DNA of 64,000 nt from a bacterium (GCA_028869385.1 JAGWSR010000019.1:1-64000), one strand, 5' to 3'. Shown: positions 24,438-34,552, numbered from the stretch's first letter. Notes: a model not told the origin generated them from the letters alone. Program-made: numbers and translations.

Positions 24438-25568
24438 ATGAAACGTACGATCGTATCGGTCCTTGCCGTTGCCGCGATGGCGACTGCGGCGTCGCGGGCC
24501 GCGACGCCGGTCTATCGGGTGCGGGCGATCGCGACCGATGGTTCGGGCGCAGCCTATGCGGTGAACGCGGCCGGAGACGTCGCGGGGCAACTCGATGGCG
24601 CGGCATTCGTTTGGCACGACGGCCATCTCAAACGCTACGCGGCGATTCAGTACTTCTATCTCGGCGACAACTATCAATCGCGCGCGAAGGCGATCAACCG
24701 CGATGGCGTCGCGGCCGGAAGCGACGGCGGGTATTTTCCGTGTTCGATGAGCGGGCTCGAGTTCATGACCGCCGCCGTCTTCGATACCAAGACGCGCCTC
24801 GTGCGCAAGGACGGTGAGTGCTCGTACCAGGTTGACGGGATCAACGACGCCGGAACGATGGTCGGGATCGACGGCTATCGCGGGTTCGTGCGCTACGCGG
24901 ACGGCACGCAGATTCAAATCCAACCGCTCTCGCATCGCCCCGAGTACAACGGCACGCGCGCGAGCGCCATCGACAACGAGGGGCGCGTGGTCGGCGGAAC
25001 GACGATCGATACGCCGCCCGTCGGTCAGGTGCAATGCGGCGAGCAGCGCGTCGGCATGGACGGGCCGACGGAGCCGATGTATTGCCCCGATACGAACGCG
25101 TACGTCATCCACGCATTCCTCGCGACGTTTTCGAGCGGCGGCCAGCACATGCGCGATCTCGGCGCGTTGCCCGGCTACCCGAACACCTATGCGACGGCGA
25201 TCGCCGAAGACGGCACCGTCGTGGGCTACTCGGGAACGAAATCGGGGCCGAAATGGACGCGCGTGAGTGGCCCAAGCCACGCATGGATGTGGTACGACGG
25301 TCGCATGACCGACATCGGGCGTTCGAGCTCCGACGATAGCTTTGCCTACGGCGTCAACGACCGCGGCGTGATCGTGGGCTGCGCGGGTGATGACGCGGTG
25401 CGTTGGGTCGACAAGAAGATGCAGAATCTCAACGCCCTGATCGCGCCGGGATCGGGGTGGCATCTGACGTGCGCGTATGCCGTCAATCGCAGCGGCGTCA
25501 TCGTCGGTCAGGGGACCTATCGCGGATCGCTGCTGCCGTTCCGCCTCGTTCCGCGTCGCGCTCCGTAG
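24438..25568 (+). CDS. Exported HAF-repeat-like protein
   Basis: 376 residues with a signal peptide ending near ASRAATP (residue 22). The mature part is built of repeats of about 40-55 residues with the pattern A-x-A-I-(N/D)-x-x-G-x-V-x-G, as in AYAVNAAGDVAGQ, AKAINRDGVAAGS, VDGINDAGTMVGI, ASAIDNEGRVVGG, ATAIAEDGTVVGY, AYGVNDRGVIVGC and AYAVNRSGVIVGQ. That is the HAF family repeat, probably a beta-propeller-like shell. The ATG at 24438 follows GAGAAGG. No catalytic motif is visible. It overlaps the convergent membrane-protein gene by 52 bases. Confidence 0.85.
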   Translation: MKRTIVSVLAVAAMATAASRAATPVYRVRAIATDGSGAAYAVNAAGDVAGQLDGAAFVWHDGHLKRYAAIQYFYLGDNYQSRAKAINRDGVAAGSDGGYFPCSMSGLEFMTAAVFDTKTRLVRKDGECSYQVDGINDAGTMVGIDGYRGFVRYADGTQIQIQPLSHRPEYNGTRASAIDNEGRVVGGTTIDTPPVGQVQCGEQRVGMDGPTEPMYCPDTNAYVIHAFLATFSSGGQHMRDLGALPGYPNTYATAIAEDGTVVGYSGTKSGPKWTRVSGPSHAWMWYDGRMTDIGRSSSDDSFAYGVNDRGVIVGCAGDDAVRWVDKKMQNLNALIAPGSGWHLTCAYAVNRSGVIVGQGTYRGSLLPFRLVPRRAP

Positions 25569-26257
25569 CCGGCGACGAAACCGCCGAGGATCAGCAGCGT
25601 CAATGCGCCTTCGGACCAATTCAGGTGCGCATCCGGACGCATCGCGATATGCGGTACCCAGACCAGCGCGCCGAAGATCCCGAGCATCAGCGCGGTGAAC
25701 CCGAGCGCGGCGCGCGCGCGGCGATCGGCAAGAATGGCCGTTGCCGCGAGCGCGAAGGCTATGGTCGTGGCGATTGCCCACGTCGTGCCGTTCGGCGGAA
25801 TCCATGCGGGAACGAGCGCGGCGGTCGATGCGAGATAGATGACTTGCGCGAGCGCGAAGACTGCCGCACACGCGCCGAAGCCGATCCGCGAAGGCGCGCC
25901 GTACCCAAAGCGAAGCGCGACCGCTCCCGAGAGCGCGGCGACCTGTTCGAAGAGCCCGTCGTACGGATCGAAGTGTGTGGGCGCGGCGAGAATCGCCGGC
26001 AGACACGCGATCGCGAACACTCCAAACACGATCACGAGCAGCATCGCCGCGTGTCGCGCGACCCGCGGAATCACGAGCCCGACGCCGCCGAGTATCGCCA
26101 GGCCCATCAGGGCGTTCGCGGCGCCGCTTCCGATCGCGGAACTTTCGAACGCGTAGAGCGATTGCCACGTGGCCGCGTCGTGCCATCGCAAATCGAGTGC
26201 GCTAAAGCCTATCACGGCAACGCCAAAAGCGGCACGCACCCAAAGAGCAGCTTTCAT
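25517..26257 (-). CDS. Polytopic membrane protein of unknown function
   Basis: 246 residues with about seven hydrophobic segments. There are few charged residues in them, and loop motifs include DLRWHDAATWQSLYAF near the start and VPAWIPPNGTTWAIATT in the middle. The latter is reminiscent of DoxX-like proteins, but the match is not firm. It starts with ATG overlapping the comEC stop by four bases, so it is made with ComEC, which does not by itself imply a role in DNA uptake. The last 17 codons lie antisense to the end of the HAF-repeat gene. Confidence 0.75.
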   Translation of the reverse strand: MKAALWVRAAFGVAVIGFSALDLRWHDAATWQSLYAFESSAIGSGAANALMGLAILGGVGLVIPRVARHAAMLLVIVFGVFAIACLPAILAAPTHFDPYDGLFEQVAALSGAVALRFGYGAPSRIGFGACAAVFALAQVIYLASTAALVPAWIPPNGTTWAIATTIAFALAATAILADRRARAALGFTALMLGIFGALVWVPHIAMRPDAHLNWSEGALTLLILGGFVAGYGARRGTRRNGSSDPR

Positions 26258-28596
26258 GGTTCGGCAACGCGGTGGGGGCGCGAATCGTGACCGATGATTC
26301 TCCGCGGCACGGCGTTCGCGGGCGAGATGCCGTCGGTTTCGATGGAGAGCGCTCCATCGCGATCGGTTCGAAACGACTGCACGCCAAACGAGTATAGGCG
26401 AGCCAGAGTCGATGGTGCGGGATGTCCGAAGAGATTGTGCCTGCCGACAGAGATGAGCGCGTAACGCGGATGCACCGCGGCGATGAACGCGGGCGACGAA
26501 CTGTAGGCGGAGCCATGATGCCCGACCTTGAGAACGTTCGCTGCGAGGTCGATGTCTTCGCCGAGGAAGCGTTGTTCCGCGGCGACGCCGGCGTCGCCGG
26601 TAAACAACATCCGAAACGAGCGATACTGCAGCAAGAATGCAATCGAATTATCATTGATCGCATTCTTGCCGCCGATGAACGGGAGCGACGGTCCGATGAA
26701 CGTGAGCGTCACCCCGTCCTTCGTGCGCCACACGTCGCCTGCACGCGGGTACACAACCGGCACTCGATCCGCGCGGGCCGTGTCGAGGCAATCGTGATAC
26801 GCGTGGCCGCCATACGTCTGCCCGCTGTCGGCTATTTCGGCGACGCGAATCGTACGCAGCACCGGCGCGCAGCCGCCGACGTGATCGCCGTGCGGATGCG
26901 AGATGATGAGCGCGTCCACCGTATGGATGCCTTGCCTCAACAGAAACGGCACCACGATGCGCTCGCCGACGCGCTCGGCGACCGAGCCGCCGCCCTGCGC
27001 TCCGCGCTCGAGGCGCCCGCCCGCATCCACCACGATTGTATGCCGCGCGGGCGTCTGGATGACGATGCCGTCGGCTTGCCCCACGTCGAGCACGGTAACG
27101 CGCAGCAATCCGTCGGGCGATCGCGGCGGCGCGAGCACCCACGAAGTTGCGAGCAGGAGCGCGCCGCAGGCAACACTCGCTCCGCCGCGTCGCGCGAGCG
27201 GTGCGAACGCGAGCAGCGCCGCCTCGTACGCGGCGATGGCCCAGGTCGGGGCGGGCGTCATCGGTACGCTCGCGGCGGGCGCGCGTGCTAGAAGATCTAC
27301 CACACCGATCGTCCAGGCGAGGAGCCAGCCGTTGAGGTTGGCGATCGCCTGCGCGAGCGGTGGCAGCCAGGCGCAGCCGAGCTCGATCGCGCCGAGCAGC
27401 ATCGTGAGCGGCACGAGTGGCACCACGGCGACGTTCGCGAGCAGCGCGTACGGTGAAAAGCGCAAAAAGATCGCCGCACCGATCGGCCACGTTCCGAGTT
27501 GCGTTGCGGCCGTCATGGCGATCGCTTCGCGCGCACGCATCGAACCGATCCACGGCGCAACGTACTCCTCAATCGGCCGGGCGAGCGCGAATGCCGCGCC
27601 GACGCACGCGAACGAGAGCCAAAACGACGCGGACACCACGCTCTGCGGATCGAGCCCAACGATCACGAGCGCGGCGAGCGCGAGCGCGTTCCACGAACAT
27701 GATGCACGGCCAAACGCGCGTGCGCCGAGGATGGCGCTCGTCATCGTCGCCGCGCGTAGCGCGGGTAGCGCCGCGCCGCTGAAGAGCGCGAAGGCCCACG
27801 CGGCCGCGATCGCAAGGCCGCAGGTAAGCGCGCGCGGTACGGTGAGGCGCACGCCCAGCGCGAGCACCGCCGCGGCGACCAGCCCGACGTGCAGTCCCGC
27901 GGTGACGAGCACGTGCACCGTGCCGGTGGTTTGAAATTCGCTTCGCAGGTCGGGCGGCATCGCGGCGCGTTCGCCCCAGAGTTCGCCCGCCACGATCTCG
28001 GCGTCGGGATCGCCGAGGCGCGCTCGCAATTCGCCGAGTGCGCGCGCCCGCATCACGGCGAGGAGCGAGGCCGGATCGTTCGCCGTCGCGCGCTCGACGG
28101 AGAGTACGCTCGCACTCGCAATGCGCCCGGCGATGCGTGCCTCGCGCTCGATGCTGCGTTCGCTCGGCTCGCCGGGATTGCGCGCGTCGTCGAGCGGTTC
28201 GATGCGTCCGCGCACGATCGCGCGCTCGCCGGGCGCGAGCGCCGCGGTCGTGGACACCAGCACCCGCGGGCCGTCGGCGATGGCGAAGATGTAGGTGTGC
28301 AGTGCGCCGTCACCCGCGCGCTCCCCGAGTACCGTGCCGGCAAAGCGCATCGTGCGCGTCTCCGCGAGCGGTTGGTCGGCGTACAGGCGGACTGTGGTGT
28401 AGAGGGCGGAGAGAACGAGGGCCGCCGCCGCGGCCGCGCGAACGAGGCGATTCTCGCTCGACCCGCGCGCGAGCATGAATGCCCCGCCGACGAGTGCTGC
28501 GACGACGCAAGCGCGGTCGGGCCATGCGAGCGGAAGGACAGCGAGCGCGCCGAGCACGCTCGCGACCGCGACCCAAACGACGAGCGAGCGCGCCAC
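26254..28596 (-). CDS. comEC: ComEC/Rec2 DNA-uptake channel
   Basis: 780 residues in the full three-part layout. An N-terminal membrane pair and OB-like domain (DUF4131 region, to about 170) come first. The competence membrane domain follows (ATNDPASLLAVMRARALGEL, then VLVTAGLHVGLVAA; about 190-490). Last is a metallo-beta-lactamase domain (VTVLDVGQADGIVIQTP; metal motif ISHPHGDHVGG; LFTGDAG; VLKVGHHGSAYSSS). It carries incoming single-stranded DNA across the inner membrane; the hydrolase domain is thought to degrade the other strand. The GTG at 28596 was chosen as the first start before the first membrane helix that does not run into the epimerase. The partner comEA lies at 32119. Confidence 0.93.
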   Translation of the reverse strand: MARSLVVWVAVASVLGALAVLPLAWPDRACVVAALVGGAFMLARGSSENRLVRAAAAAALVLSALYTTVRLYADQPLAETRTMRFAGTVLGERAGDGALHTYIFAIADGPRVLVSTTAALAPGERAIVRGRIEPLDDARNPGEPSERSIEREARIAGRIASASVLSVERATANDPASLLAVMRARALGELRARLGDPDAEIVAGELWGERAAMPPDLRSEFQTTGTVHVLVTAGLHVGLVAAAVLALGVRLTVPRALTCGLAIAAAWAFALFSGAALPALRAATMTSAILGARAFGRASCSWNALALAALVIVGLDPQSVVSASFWLSFACVGAAFALARPIEEYVAPWIGSMRAREAIAMTAATQLGTWPIGAAIFLRFSPYALLANVAVVPLVPLTMLLGAIELGCAWLPPLAQAIANLNGWLLAWTIGVVDLLARAPAASVPMTPAPTWAIAAYEAALLAFAPLARRGGASVACGALLLATSWVLAPPRSPDGLLRVTVLDVGQADGIVIQTPARHTIVVDAGGRLERGAQGGGSVAERVGERIVVPFLLRQGIHTVDALIISHPHGDHVGGCAPVLRTIRVAEIADSGQTYGGHAYHDCLDTARADRVPVVYPRAGDVWRTKDGVTLTFIGPSLPFIGGKNAINDNSIAFLLQYRSFRMLFTGDAGVAAEQRFLGEDIDLAANVLKVGHHGSAYSSSPAFIAAVHPRYALISVGRHNLFGHPAPSTLARLYSFGVQSFRTDRDGALSIETDGISPANAVPRRIIGHDSRPHRVAEP

Positions 28597-28645
28597 ATAG
28601 CGTCTCTGCGACGTCGCGCGATTGGAACTAGGGAAAGGAAATCGA

Positions 28646-29572
28646 GTGCGCATTGTCATTACCGGCGGGGCCGGCTTCATCGGATCGCATATCACCGACG
28701 CGTATCTCGCGGCGGGGCATGATGTGCTCGTGCTCGACTCGCTCTGGGAGCACGGCGGCGGTCGCCGCGCGAACGTGCCGGATCGCGCGAGCTTCATGCA
28801 CATGGACATCCGCGACGAGGGCGTGGCGCGCGTCATGCAAGAGTTTCGGCCCGACATCGTGAGCCATCACGCGGCGCAGCACTCGGTCGCCATCTCCGCG
28901 CGCGATCCCAAGTTCGACGCCGAGGTCAACGTGATCGGCTTGCTCAACGTGCTCGACGCGGCGGTGAAGACCGGCGTAAAGAAAGTGATCTTCGCTTCGA
29001 GCGGCGCGACCTTCGGCACGCCCGAGCGCTTTCCGATCACCGAACGAACGCCGCAGCATCCCACCTCGCCCTACGGCATCACGAAGATGGTCGCCGAGCA
29101 CTATCTGCGCTTCTATAAAGCGGAGAAGGGGCTCGACTTCACCGCGCTACGCTACGGCAACGTGTACGGTCCGCGCCAGGATCCCAACGGCGAGGCCGGC
29201 GTGATCTCCATCTTCATCGGCAAGTTCTTGAAGCGCGAAGGCGTGCGCATCGATTGGGACGGCGAGCAGACGCGCGATTACGTCTTCGTCAAAGACGTCG
29301 CGCAGGCGAATCTGCGTGCGCTCGACGCGGGCAGCGGCAATTGCTACTGCATCGGCACCAACGTGAAGACGAGCGTGAACGACGTGTATCGCGCGCTCGT
29401 CGAGATCAGCGGGTTCGAAGCGCCCCTGACCCACGGGCCGAAGCGCGCGGGCGACGCGCGCGACGCGCAGTTCGATCCGGCGCTCGCAAAACAAGAGCTC
29501 GGCTGGGTTCCCCAGACCAAGCTCTTAGACGGTATGCGCGAGACCTACGAGTACTTCGAAAAACTCGCCTAG
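28646..29572 (+). CDS. NAD-dependent sugar-nucleotide epimerase (UDP-glucose 4-epimerase type)
   Basis: 308-residue extended short-chain dehydrogenase. It has the Rossmann motif ITGGAGFIGSH at residues 5-15, the catalytic SSGATFG serine/threonine region, and the YGITKMVAE motif holding Tyr and Lys of YxxxK. It also has the ALRYGNVYGPRQDP loop and the EQTRDYVFVKDVAQ C-terminal motif of the GalE family. It interconverts UDP-hexoses for cell-surface glycans; the exact sugar is not certain. GTG 28646 is preceded by GAAAGGAA. Its stop shares CTAG with the convergent leuS stop. Confidence 0.92.
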   Translation: MRIVITGGAGFIGSHITDAYLAAGHDVLVLDSLWEHGGGRRANVPDRASFMHMDIRDEGVARVMQEFRPDIVSHHAAQHSVAISARDPKFDAEVNVIGLLNVLDAAVKTGVKKVIFASSGATFGTPERFPITERTPQHPTSPYGITKMVAEHYLRFYKAEKGLDFTALRYGNVYGPRQDPNGEAGVISIFIGKFLKREGVRIDWDGEQTRDYVFVKDVAQANLRALDAGSGNCYCIGTNVKTSVNDVYRALVEISGFEAPLTHGPKRAGDARDAQFDPALAKQELGWVPQTKLLDGMRETYEYFEKLA

Positions 29573-32046
29573 CCAACGACGATGTTGACCAGCTTGTCCG
29601 GCACGTAGATCCGCTTGCGGATCTCCTTGCCGGCGAGCTGCGCCTGCACGTTCGCGTCGCCCTCGGCGAGCGCGAACGCCGCCGCTTCGGCGATGCCGGG
29701 CTGTGCCGCGATGCGCGCGCGAATCTTCCCGTTCACCTGTACCACGAGCGTGATCTCGTCCACCGCGAGCGCGGCGTCGTCGGGTTCGATCACCCGTTCC
29801 AGGTGGACGCTCGTCGCGTGGCCGAGGCGCGACCACAGCTCGTCGGCGATGTGCGGCGCATACGGCGCGAGCAAGAGCGGCAACGCGTGCACCGCGTACA
29901 GATACGCGGGTGAATCCGGCGATTTCTGCGCCGCGCCGGTCATCGCGTTCACCAATTCGTCGAGCTTCGCGATCGTGGTATTGAAGTGAAAGCGTCGCGA
30001 GGCGACCTCGTCAATCGCCGACTTCGCCACCACGTGCACCGCGCGCACCAGCGCCTTCTCGTCGGAACTCTCCGTCGGCGGCAGCTCGCGCGGCGAGATG
30101 CGCTTGGCCTTTTCGAGGTGCGGTTCGCACGCGCGCCACACGCGGTTGAGAAAACGCACGCGGCCGCTGATGCCTTCGTCGGTCCAGTCGCTCGTGTCTT
30201 CCGGCGGCGTGACGTAGAGCAAGAAGAGGCGCATCGCGTCCACGCCGTTCTTCTGCGCGGTCTCGTCGATGCCGACGACGTTGCCGCGCGACTTCGACAT
30301 CTTCTCGCCGTTGTAGAGCACCATGCCCTGGTGAAAGAGGCGCTCGAAGGGCTCGTCGCGCCCCTCGACCCAGCCCATATCGCGGAAGAACTTGTAGAAG
30401 AAGCGCGAGTAGAGCAGGTGCAGCACCGCGTGCTCGGCGCCGCCGATGTACTGATCCACGTTCATCCAACGCTTCGCGCGCTCGGGCGACCACGGAAGCG
30501 CGTCGTTCTTCGGATCGAGGTAGCGCAGATAGTACCACGACGATTCGAAGAACGTGTCCATCGTGTCGCTCTCGCGCCGCGCGGCTCCGCCGCACGTGGG
30601 ACACGTCGTATTGATGAACGCCGCGTCGCGCGCGAGCGGCGAACCCTCGCCCGTGATCGGCACGTCGGCGGGCAAGAGAATCGGCAGTTGCGCGTCGGGC
30701 ACGGGCACTTCGCCGCATGCATCGCAGTACACGATCGGAATGGGCGTGCCCCAGTAGCGTTGACGCGAGACGAGCCAGTCGCGGAAGCGGAAATTCACCG
30801 TCTTGCCGCCGATGCCCATCGCGCTCAAGCGCTCCGCGATCGCGCCGCGTGCGCGCTCGCTCGACATCCCACTATAATCACCGCTCGCGATCAGGCGCCC
30901 GTCTTCGACGAACGCGGCTTCGAGCGGTGCATCCACCTCGGTGCCCGGCGCGGCGATCACCTGCGCGATCGGCAGCGCGTGCTTCTTGGCGAAGTCGAAG
31001 TCGCGCTCGTCGTGCGCGGGCACGCCCATCACCGCGCCCGTGCCGTACTCGGCGAGCACGTAGTTCGTCACCCAGATCGGCACGCGCTCGTGCGAGAGCG
31101 GATTCACGGCGTAGGCCCCGGTGAAGAAGCCGTCCTTCTCGAGCAGACTCGTGCGCTCGAGTTCGGATTTCGAACGCAGGCTCTCGGCGAACGCATCGAT
31201 CGCCGCGCTCTGCTTGGCCGAGATGATGCCTTTGAGCGTCGCGACCACCGGATGCTCCGGGGCGATCGCGAGGAACGTCACGCCGTACACCGTGTCCACG
31301 CGCGTCGTGAAGACGTCGATCTTGGCGTCGGCGCCGTCAACGGCGAACGCAAACTGCGTGCCTTCGCTGCGGCCGATCCAGTTGCGCTGCATGAGCTGCG
31401 TGCGCTCCGGCCAACCGTCGAGCCCGTCTAAATCGCTGAGCAAGCGGTCGCCGTACGCGGTGATTTTAAGGAACCACTGCGAGAGGTTGCGCCGCTCGAC
31501 CGCGTTGTTGCAACGCCAGCAGCGCCCATCGATCACCTGCTCGTTCGCGAGTACGGTTTGATCGTGCGGACACCAGTTGACCGGCGCCTCGCGCTTGTAG
31601 GCGAGCCCCTTCTCGTAGAGACGCAAGAAGATCCATTGATTCCAGCGATAGTACTCGGGCTCGCACGTGGCGATCTCGCGCGTCCAATCGTAGCTCGTGC
31701 CCATCAAGCGAATCTGGCGTTGCATGTTCGCGATGTTCGAACGCGTCCACGATGCGGGATCGATGCCGCGCTGGATCGCGGCGTTCTCGGCCGGAAGGCC
31801 GAAGGCGTCCCAGCCCATCGGGTGCAGCACGTTGTAGCCGAGCATGCGCATGGAGCGTGCGACCGCATCGCCGATCGTGTAGTTCTTGGCGTGGCCTACG
31901 TGCAGATCGCCCGACGGGTACGGCAGCATCTCGAGCACGTAGTACTTCGGACGCGGGTCCGTGTCGAGCGCGCGGTAGATGCCGTCGCGCTCCCAGCGCT
32001 CTTGCCAGGTGCGTTCGATCGTTGCGAAATCGTAGGTCTCGGCCAT
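29569..32046 (-). CDS. leuS: Leucyl-tRNA synthetase
   Basis: 825 residues, class I synthetase of the bacterial LeuS type. The HIGH-equivalent PYPSGDLHVGHAKN is near residue 41, with WDAFGLPAENAA following. The editing domain inserted in the catalytic core carries the GTGAVMGVPAHDERD motif. KMSKS is in NGEKMSKSRGNVV, and an anticodon-binding domain lies at the C-terminus (LVVQVNGKIRARI). The ATG at 32046 gives the typical AETYDFATIERTWQERW start; an open frame continues upstream antisense to comEA. No T-box leader fits in the 72 bases to comEA. Confidence 0.97.
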   Translation of the reverse strand: MAETYDFATIERTWQERWERDGIYRALDTDPRPKYYVLEMLPYPSGDLHVGHAKNYTIGDAVARSMRMLGYNVLHPMGWDAFGLPAENAAIQRGIDPASWTRSNIANMQRQIRLMGTSYDWTREIATCEPEYYRWNQWIFLRLYEKGLAYKREAPVNWCPHDQTVLANEQVIDGRCWRCNNAVERRNLSQWFLKITAYGDRLLSDLDGLDGWPERTQLMQRNWIGRSEGTQFAFAVDGADAKIDVFTTRVDTVYGVTFLAIAPEHPVVATLKGIISAKQSAAIDAFAESLRSKSELERTSLLEKDGFFTGAYAVNPLSHERVPIWVTNYVLAEYGTGAVMGVPAHDERDFDFAKKHALPIAQVIAAPGTEVDAPLEAAFVEDGRLIASGDYSGMSSERARGAIAERLSAMGIGGKTVNFRFRDWLVSRQRYWGTPIPIVYCDACGEVPVPDAQLPILLPADVPITGEGSPLARDAAFINTTCPTCGGAARRESDTMDTFFESSWYYLRYLDPKNDALPWSPERAKRWMNVDQYIGGAEHAVLHLLYSRFFYKFFRDMGWVEGRDEPFERLFHQGMVLYNGEKMSKSRGNVVGIDETAQKNGVDAMRLFLLYVTPPEDTSDWTDEGISGRVRFLNRVWRACEPHLEKAKRISPRELPPTESSDEKALVRAVHVVAKSAIDEVASRRFHFNTTIAKLDELVNAMTGAAQKSPDSPAYLYAVHALPLLLAPYAPHIADELWSRLGHATSVHLERVIEPDDAALAVDEITLVVQVNGKIRARIAAQPGIAEAAAFALAEGDANVQAQLAGKEIRKRIYVPDKLVNIVVG

Positions 32047-32118
32047 AAGAGGGATGGTAATCGCCCACGGGAGCCTTCGCCACCTTTCCGGTCGGAGCGG
32101 TGCGCGTGAAGGGTGGGT

Positions 32119-32706
32119 ATGTCGCGTTATCTCCTCGTCGCCGCCGTGCTGCTGGTCGCCGTCGTGGCCATCTGGCACCCCGCGCCGCATCCCGCGGCGC
32201 TCAGCGTATCGTCGCCGCCTCCCGAGCTCCCGCGCACGGCTCGACACGGGGCGCCGACCGTCGCCGCACTCGTGTACGTGGTCGGAGCCGTCCGGCGTCC
32301 CGGGCTCTACCGGCTTCGCGCGGCCTCCCGCGTTGACGACGCGGTTCGCGCCGCGGGCGGGCTTACGGGCGACGCCGACCCGGCCGCCGTCAATCTCGCC
32401 GCCCGCGTCGCCGACGGTGACGAGGTGCGGGTCCCGCGCATCGGCGAGAGCCCAGCGCCGACCCGTGCACGGCGCGGCACGCACCGCACGCCGCGCGCGA
32501 GCAAAAAAGTAACCGAAGTCGTCAATCTTAACATCGCCGACGCGCCGACGCTGGAGCGTGTTCCCGGTATCGGGCGCATGCTCGCCGAGCGCATCGTGGC
32601 GCTGCGCGAGCGCGAGGGGCCCTACGGCTCGCTCGACGAGCTGCTCGACGTCTCTGGGATGACGCCGAGTCGTCTCGATCGCGCGAGCTCCTACCTTCGT
32701 ATCTGA
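32119..32706 (+). CDS. comEA: ComEA-type DNA-binding protein (SLBB + helix-hairpin-helix)
   Basis: 195 residues. One N-terminal membrane anchor (about 4-20) is followed by an SLBB-like domain (AALVYVVGAVRRPGLYRL, then AAGGLTGDAD) and a basic linker. The C-terminal helix-hairpin-helix pair is NLNIADAPTLERVPGIGRM with LAERIVALRE. This is the bacterial ComEA layout: a membrane-tethered receptor for double-stranded DNA that feeds ComEC. The ATG at 32119 follows AAGGGTGG; GTG 32113 is an alternative. It is four bases before the acyl-CoA synthetase gene, so the two share a transcript for unknown reasons. Confidence 0.92.
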   Translation: MSRYLLVAAVLLVAVVAIWHPAPHPAALSVSSPPPELPRTARHGAPTVAALVYVVGAVRRPGLYRLRAASRVDDAVRAAGGLTGDADPAAVNLAARVADGDEVRVPRIGESPAPTRARRGTHRTPRASKKVTEVVNLNIADAPTLERVPGIGRMLAERIVALREREGPYGSLDELLDVSGMTPSRLDRASSYLRI

Positions 32707-32710
32707 TAGA

Positions 32711-34543
32711 ATGATCAATGACCGGCCTGGCGAAACGACGCTCATGCCGGCTGAGCTGCCCTCGAAAGAAACGCTTCCTCATCTGATCCGACGCGCGCTC
32801 GCGGAGCCGCGCGCCGAGGTGCTGGTCGAACGAGTCGCCGGCACGTGGACCGCCCTATCATCCGAGCGCCTGCTCGAACGGGTCGAGCACACTGCCTGCG
32901 CGATTCGCGACCTCGGTCTGCAGCACGGCGACCGCGTCGCACTCATCGCGCACGATTGCGTCGATTGGGTGATCTGCGATTTCGCCACGTTCTTCGCCGG
33001 GTGCGTCGTGGTGCCGATCTATCCGACGCAAGCGCTGGATCACACCGAGTACATCCTCAAGCATTCCGACGCCAAGCTGCTCTTCGTGGACTCGCACGAA
33101 ACGATCGCTCGGCTGCACGACGCGCGGATGCAGTTGCCGCCGGTCGTCGTGTTCGAGTCCGAAGGCGACGACTCGCTCGCCGCATTCGAACGACGCGGCG
33201 CCGCAATTCGCGAAGCGCATCCCGACCTTCCCGAACGCTACGAGGCCGAACTCGATCCCGACGAGCTGGCCGTGCTGATCTATACCTCCGGCACGACCGG
33301 CGTGCCGAAGGGCGTCATGCTCTCGCACGACAATCTTGGCTTCGACGCGCAGTCCTCGCTCGAGTACGGGCTGCAAGAGTTTCACAAGGGCGCCGACGTG
33401 CTCTCCGTGTTGCCGTACTCGCACATCTACGAGCACACGATGATCTACATCTACCTGCTCGCGGGGATGCGCTACAACATCTGCCACGATCCGAACGATC
33501 TCGTCGAAGATCTGCGCGCGGTGCGTCCCACGGTGATGACCGCCGTGCCGCGCATCTTCGACCGCGTGCTCGCGGGTGTCAAAGGGCAGGCGCTCAAAGC
33601 GGGCGGCCTGCAGGCGAAGCTCGTGCCGTGGGCGCTCGCGGTCGGCCGCGAGTACATGCGCCAAGAGGTCTTCGGTTCGGGCGCGAGCGTGCTCGCGAAG
33701 CTGCAATACGGTCTCGCCAAGCGACTGGTGCTCGACAAGGTGCGTGCGCGCCTCGGGCTCGACCGCGCGACGAATCTGCTGAGCGGCAGCGCCGCACTCC
33801 ACGTGGATGTGGCGATGACGTTCCTCGGCATGGGCGTGCCGATCATGCAGGGCTACGGCCTCACCGAAACCTCACCGGTCGTCTCGACGAGTCGCGAGGG
33901 CGACAATCGCTTCGGCGCGGTGGGCAAAGCGATTCCGGGGTGCGAGATCAAGATCGCTCCCGACGGCGAGATCCTGGTGCGCGGGCGCAACGTGATGCAC
34001 GGGTACTACCTCGAGCCGGAATCGACCGCGGAAGCGATCGTGGACGGATGGTTCCATACCGGCGACATCGGCGAGATCGACGCCAACGGCTATCTCCGCA
34101 TCACCGATCGCAAAAAGGAAGTCTTCAAGACCGCAACCGGCAAGTACGTCGCGCCGTCGCGCGTCGAGAGCGCGATCAAGCGCTCGATGTTCGTCGCGCA
34201 GGCGATGGTGATCGGCGACGGCCGCCCGCATCCCGCAGCGCTCGTGTGCCCGAACTGGGATCTGCTGCGCGTCGAGCTCAAGCTCCCTCAGCTGACGCCG
34301 GACGAACTCGCCCAGCGCGACGACGTTCGCGACTTCGTCACGACCGAAGTTCGCCGACGGACATCCGACCTCGCGTCGTACGAGCAGATTCGCCGCGTCA
34401 TCGTGATCGCGCGCGAGTTCAGCGTCGAGAACGGCGAACTCTCGCCCGCCATGAAGATCAAACGCCGCGTCGTCGAGGATCGCTACCGGGATGTGATCAA
34501 TCGCGCGTACTCCGTCGATTTGCACGAGCATTCCCACGCGTAG
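32711..34543 (+). CDS. Long-chain acyl-CoA synthetase (AMP-forming)
   Basis: 610 residues of the ANL superfamily. The P-loop is YTSGTTGVPKGVMLSH, then PYSHIYEHTM, the acyl-binding GYGLTETSPVVS, and the hinge region FHTGDIGEIDANGYLRITDR with DRKKEVFKTATGKYVAPSR. The last matches the long-chain (FAA/FadD15) branch because of ATGKY(V/I)AP. It activates fatty acids to acyl-CoA with ATP. Start choice is between ATG 32711 (directly after the comEA stop) and ATG 32744; neither has a strong ribosome site. It is followed nine bases later by a PadR regulator gene that may respond to acyl or phenolic ligands (inference). Confidence 0.92.
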   Translation: MINDRPGETTLMPAELPSKETLPHLIRRALAEPRAEVLVERVAGTWTALSSERLLERVEHTACAIRDLGLQHGDRVALIAHDCVDWVICDFATFFAGCVVVPIYPTQALDHTEYILKHSDAKLLFVDSHETIARLHDARMQLPPVVVFESEGDDSLAAFERRGAAIREAHPDLPERYEAELDPDELAVLIYTSGTTGVPKGVMLSHDNLGFDAQSSLEYGLQEFHKGADVLSVLPYSHIYEHTMIYIYLLAGMRYNICHDPNDLVEDLRAVRPTVMTAVPRIFDRVLAGVKGQALKAGGLQAKLVPWALAVGREYMRQEVFGSGASVLAKLQYGLAKRLVLDKVRARLGLDRATNLLSGSAALHVDVAMTFLGMGVPIMQGYGLTETSPVVSTSREGDNRFGAVGKAIPGCEIKIAPDGEILVRGRNVMHGYYLEPESTAEAIVDGWFHTGDIGEIDANGYLRITDRKKEVFKTATGKYVAPSRVESAIKRSMFVAQAMVIGDGRPHPAALVCPNWDLLRVELKLPQLTPDELAQRDDVRDFVTTEVRRRTSDLASYEQIRRVIVIAREFSVENGELSPAMKIKRRVVEDRYRDVINRAYSVDLHEHSHA

Positions 34544-34552
34544 AAGGATCCC

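Noticed and set aside
29569-32745. Longer LeuS start up to 32745
   Set aside because: The extra residues are antisense to comEA and unlike any LeuS; ATG 32046 gives the family N-terminus.
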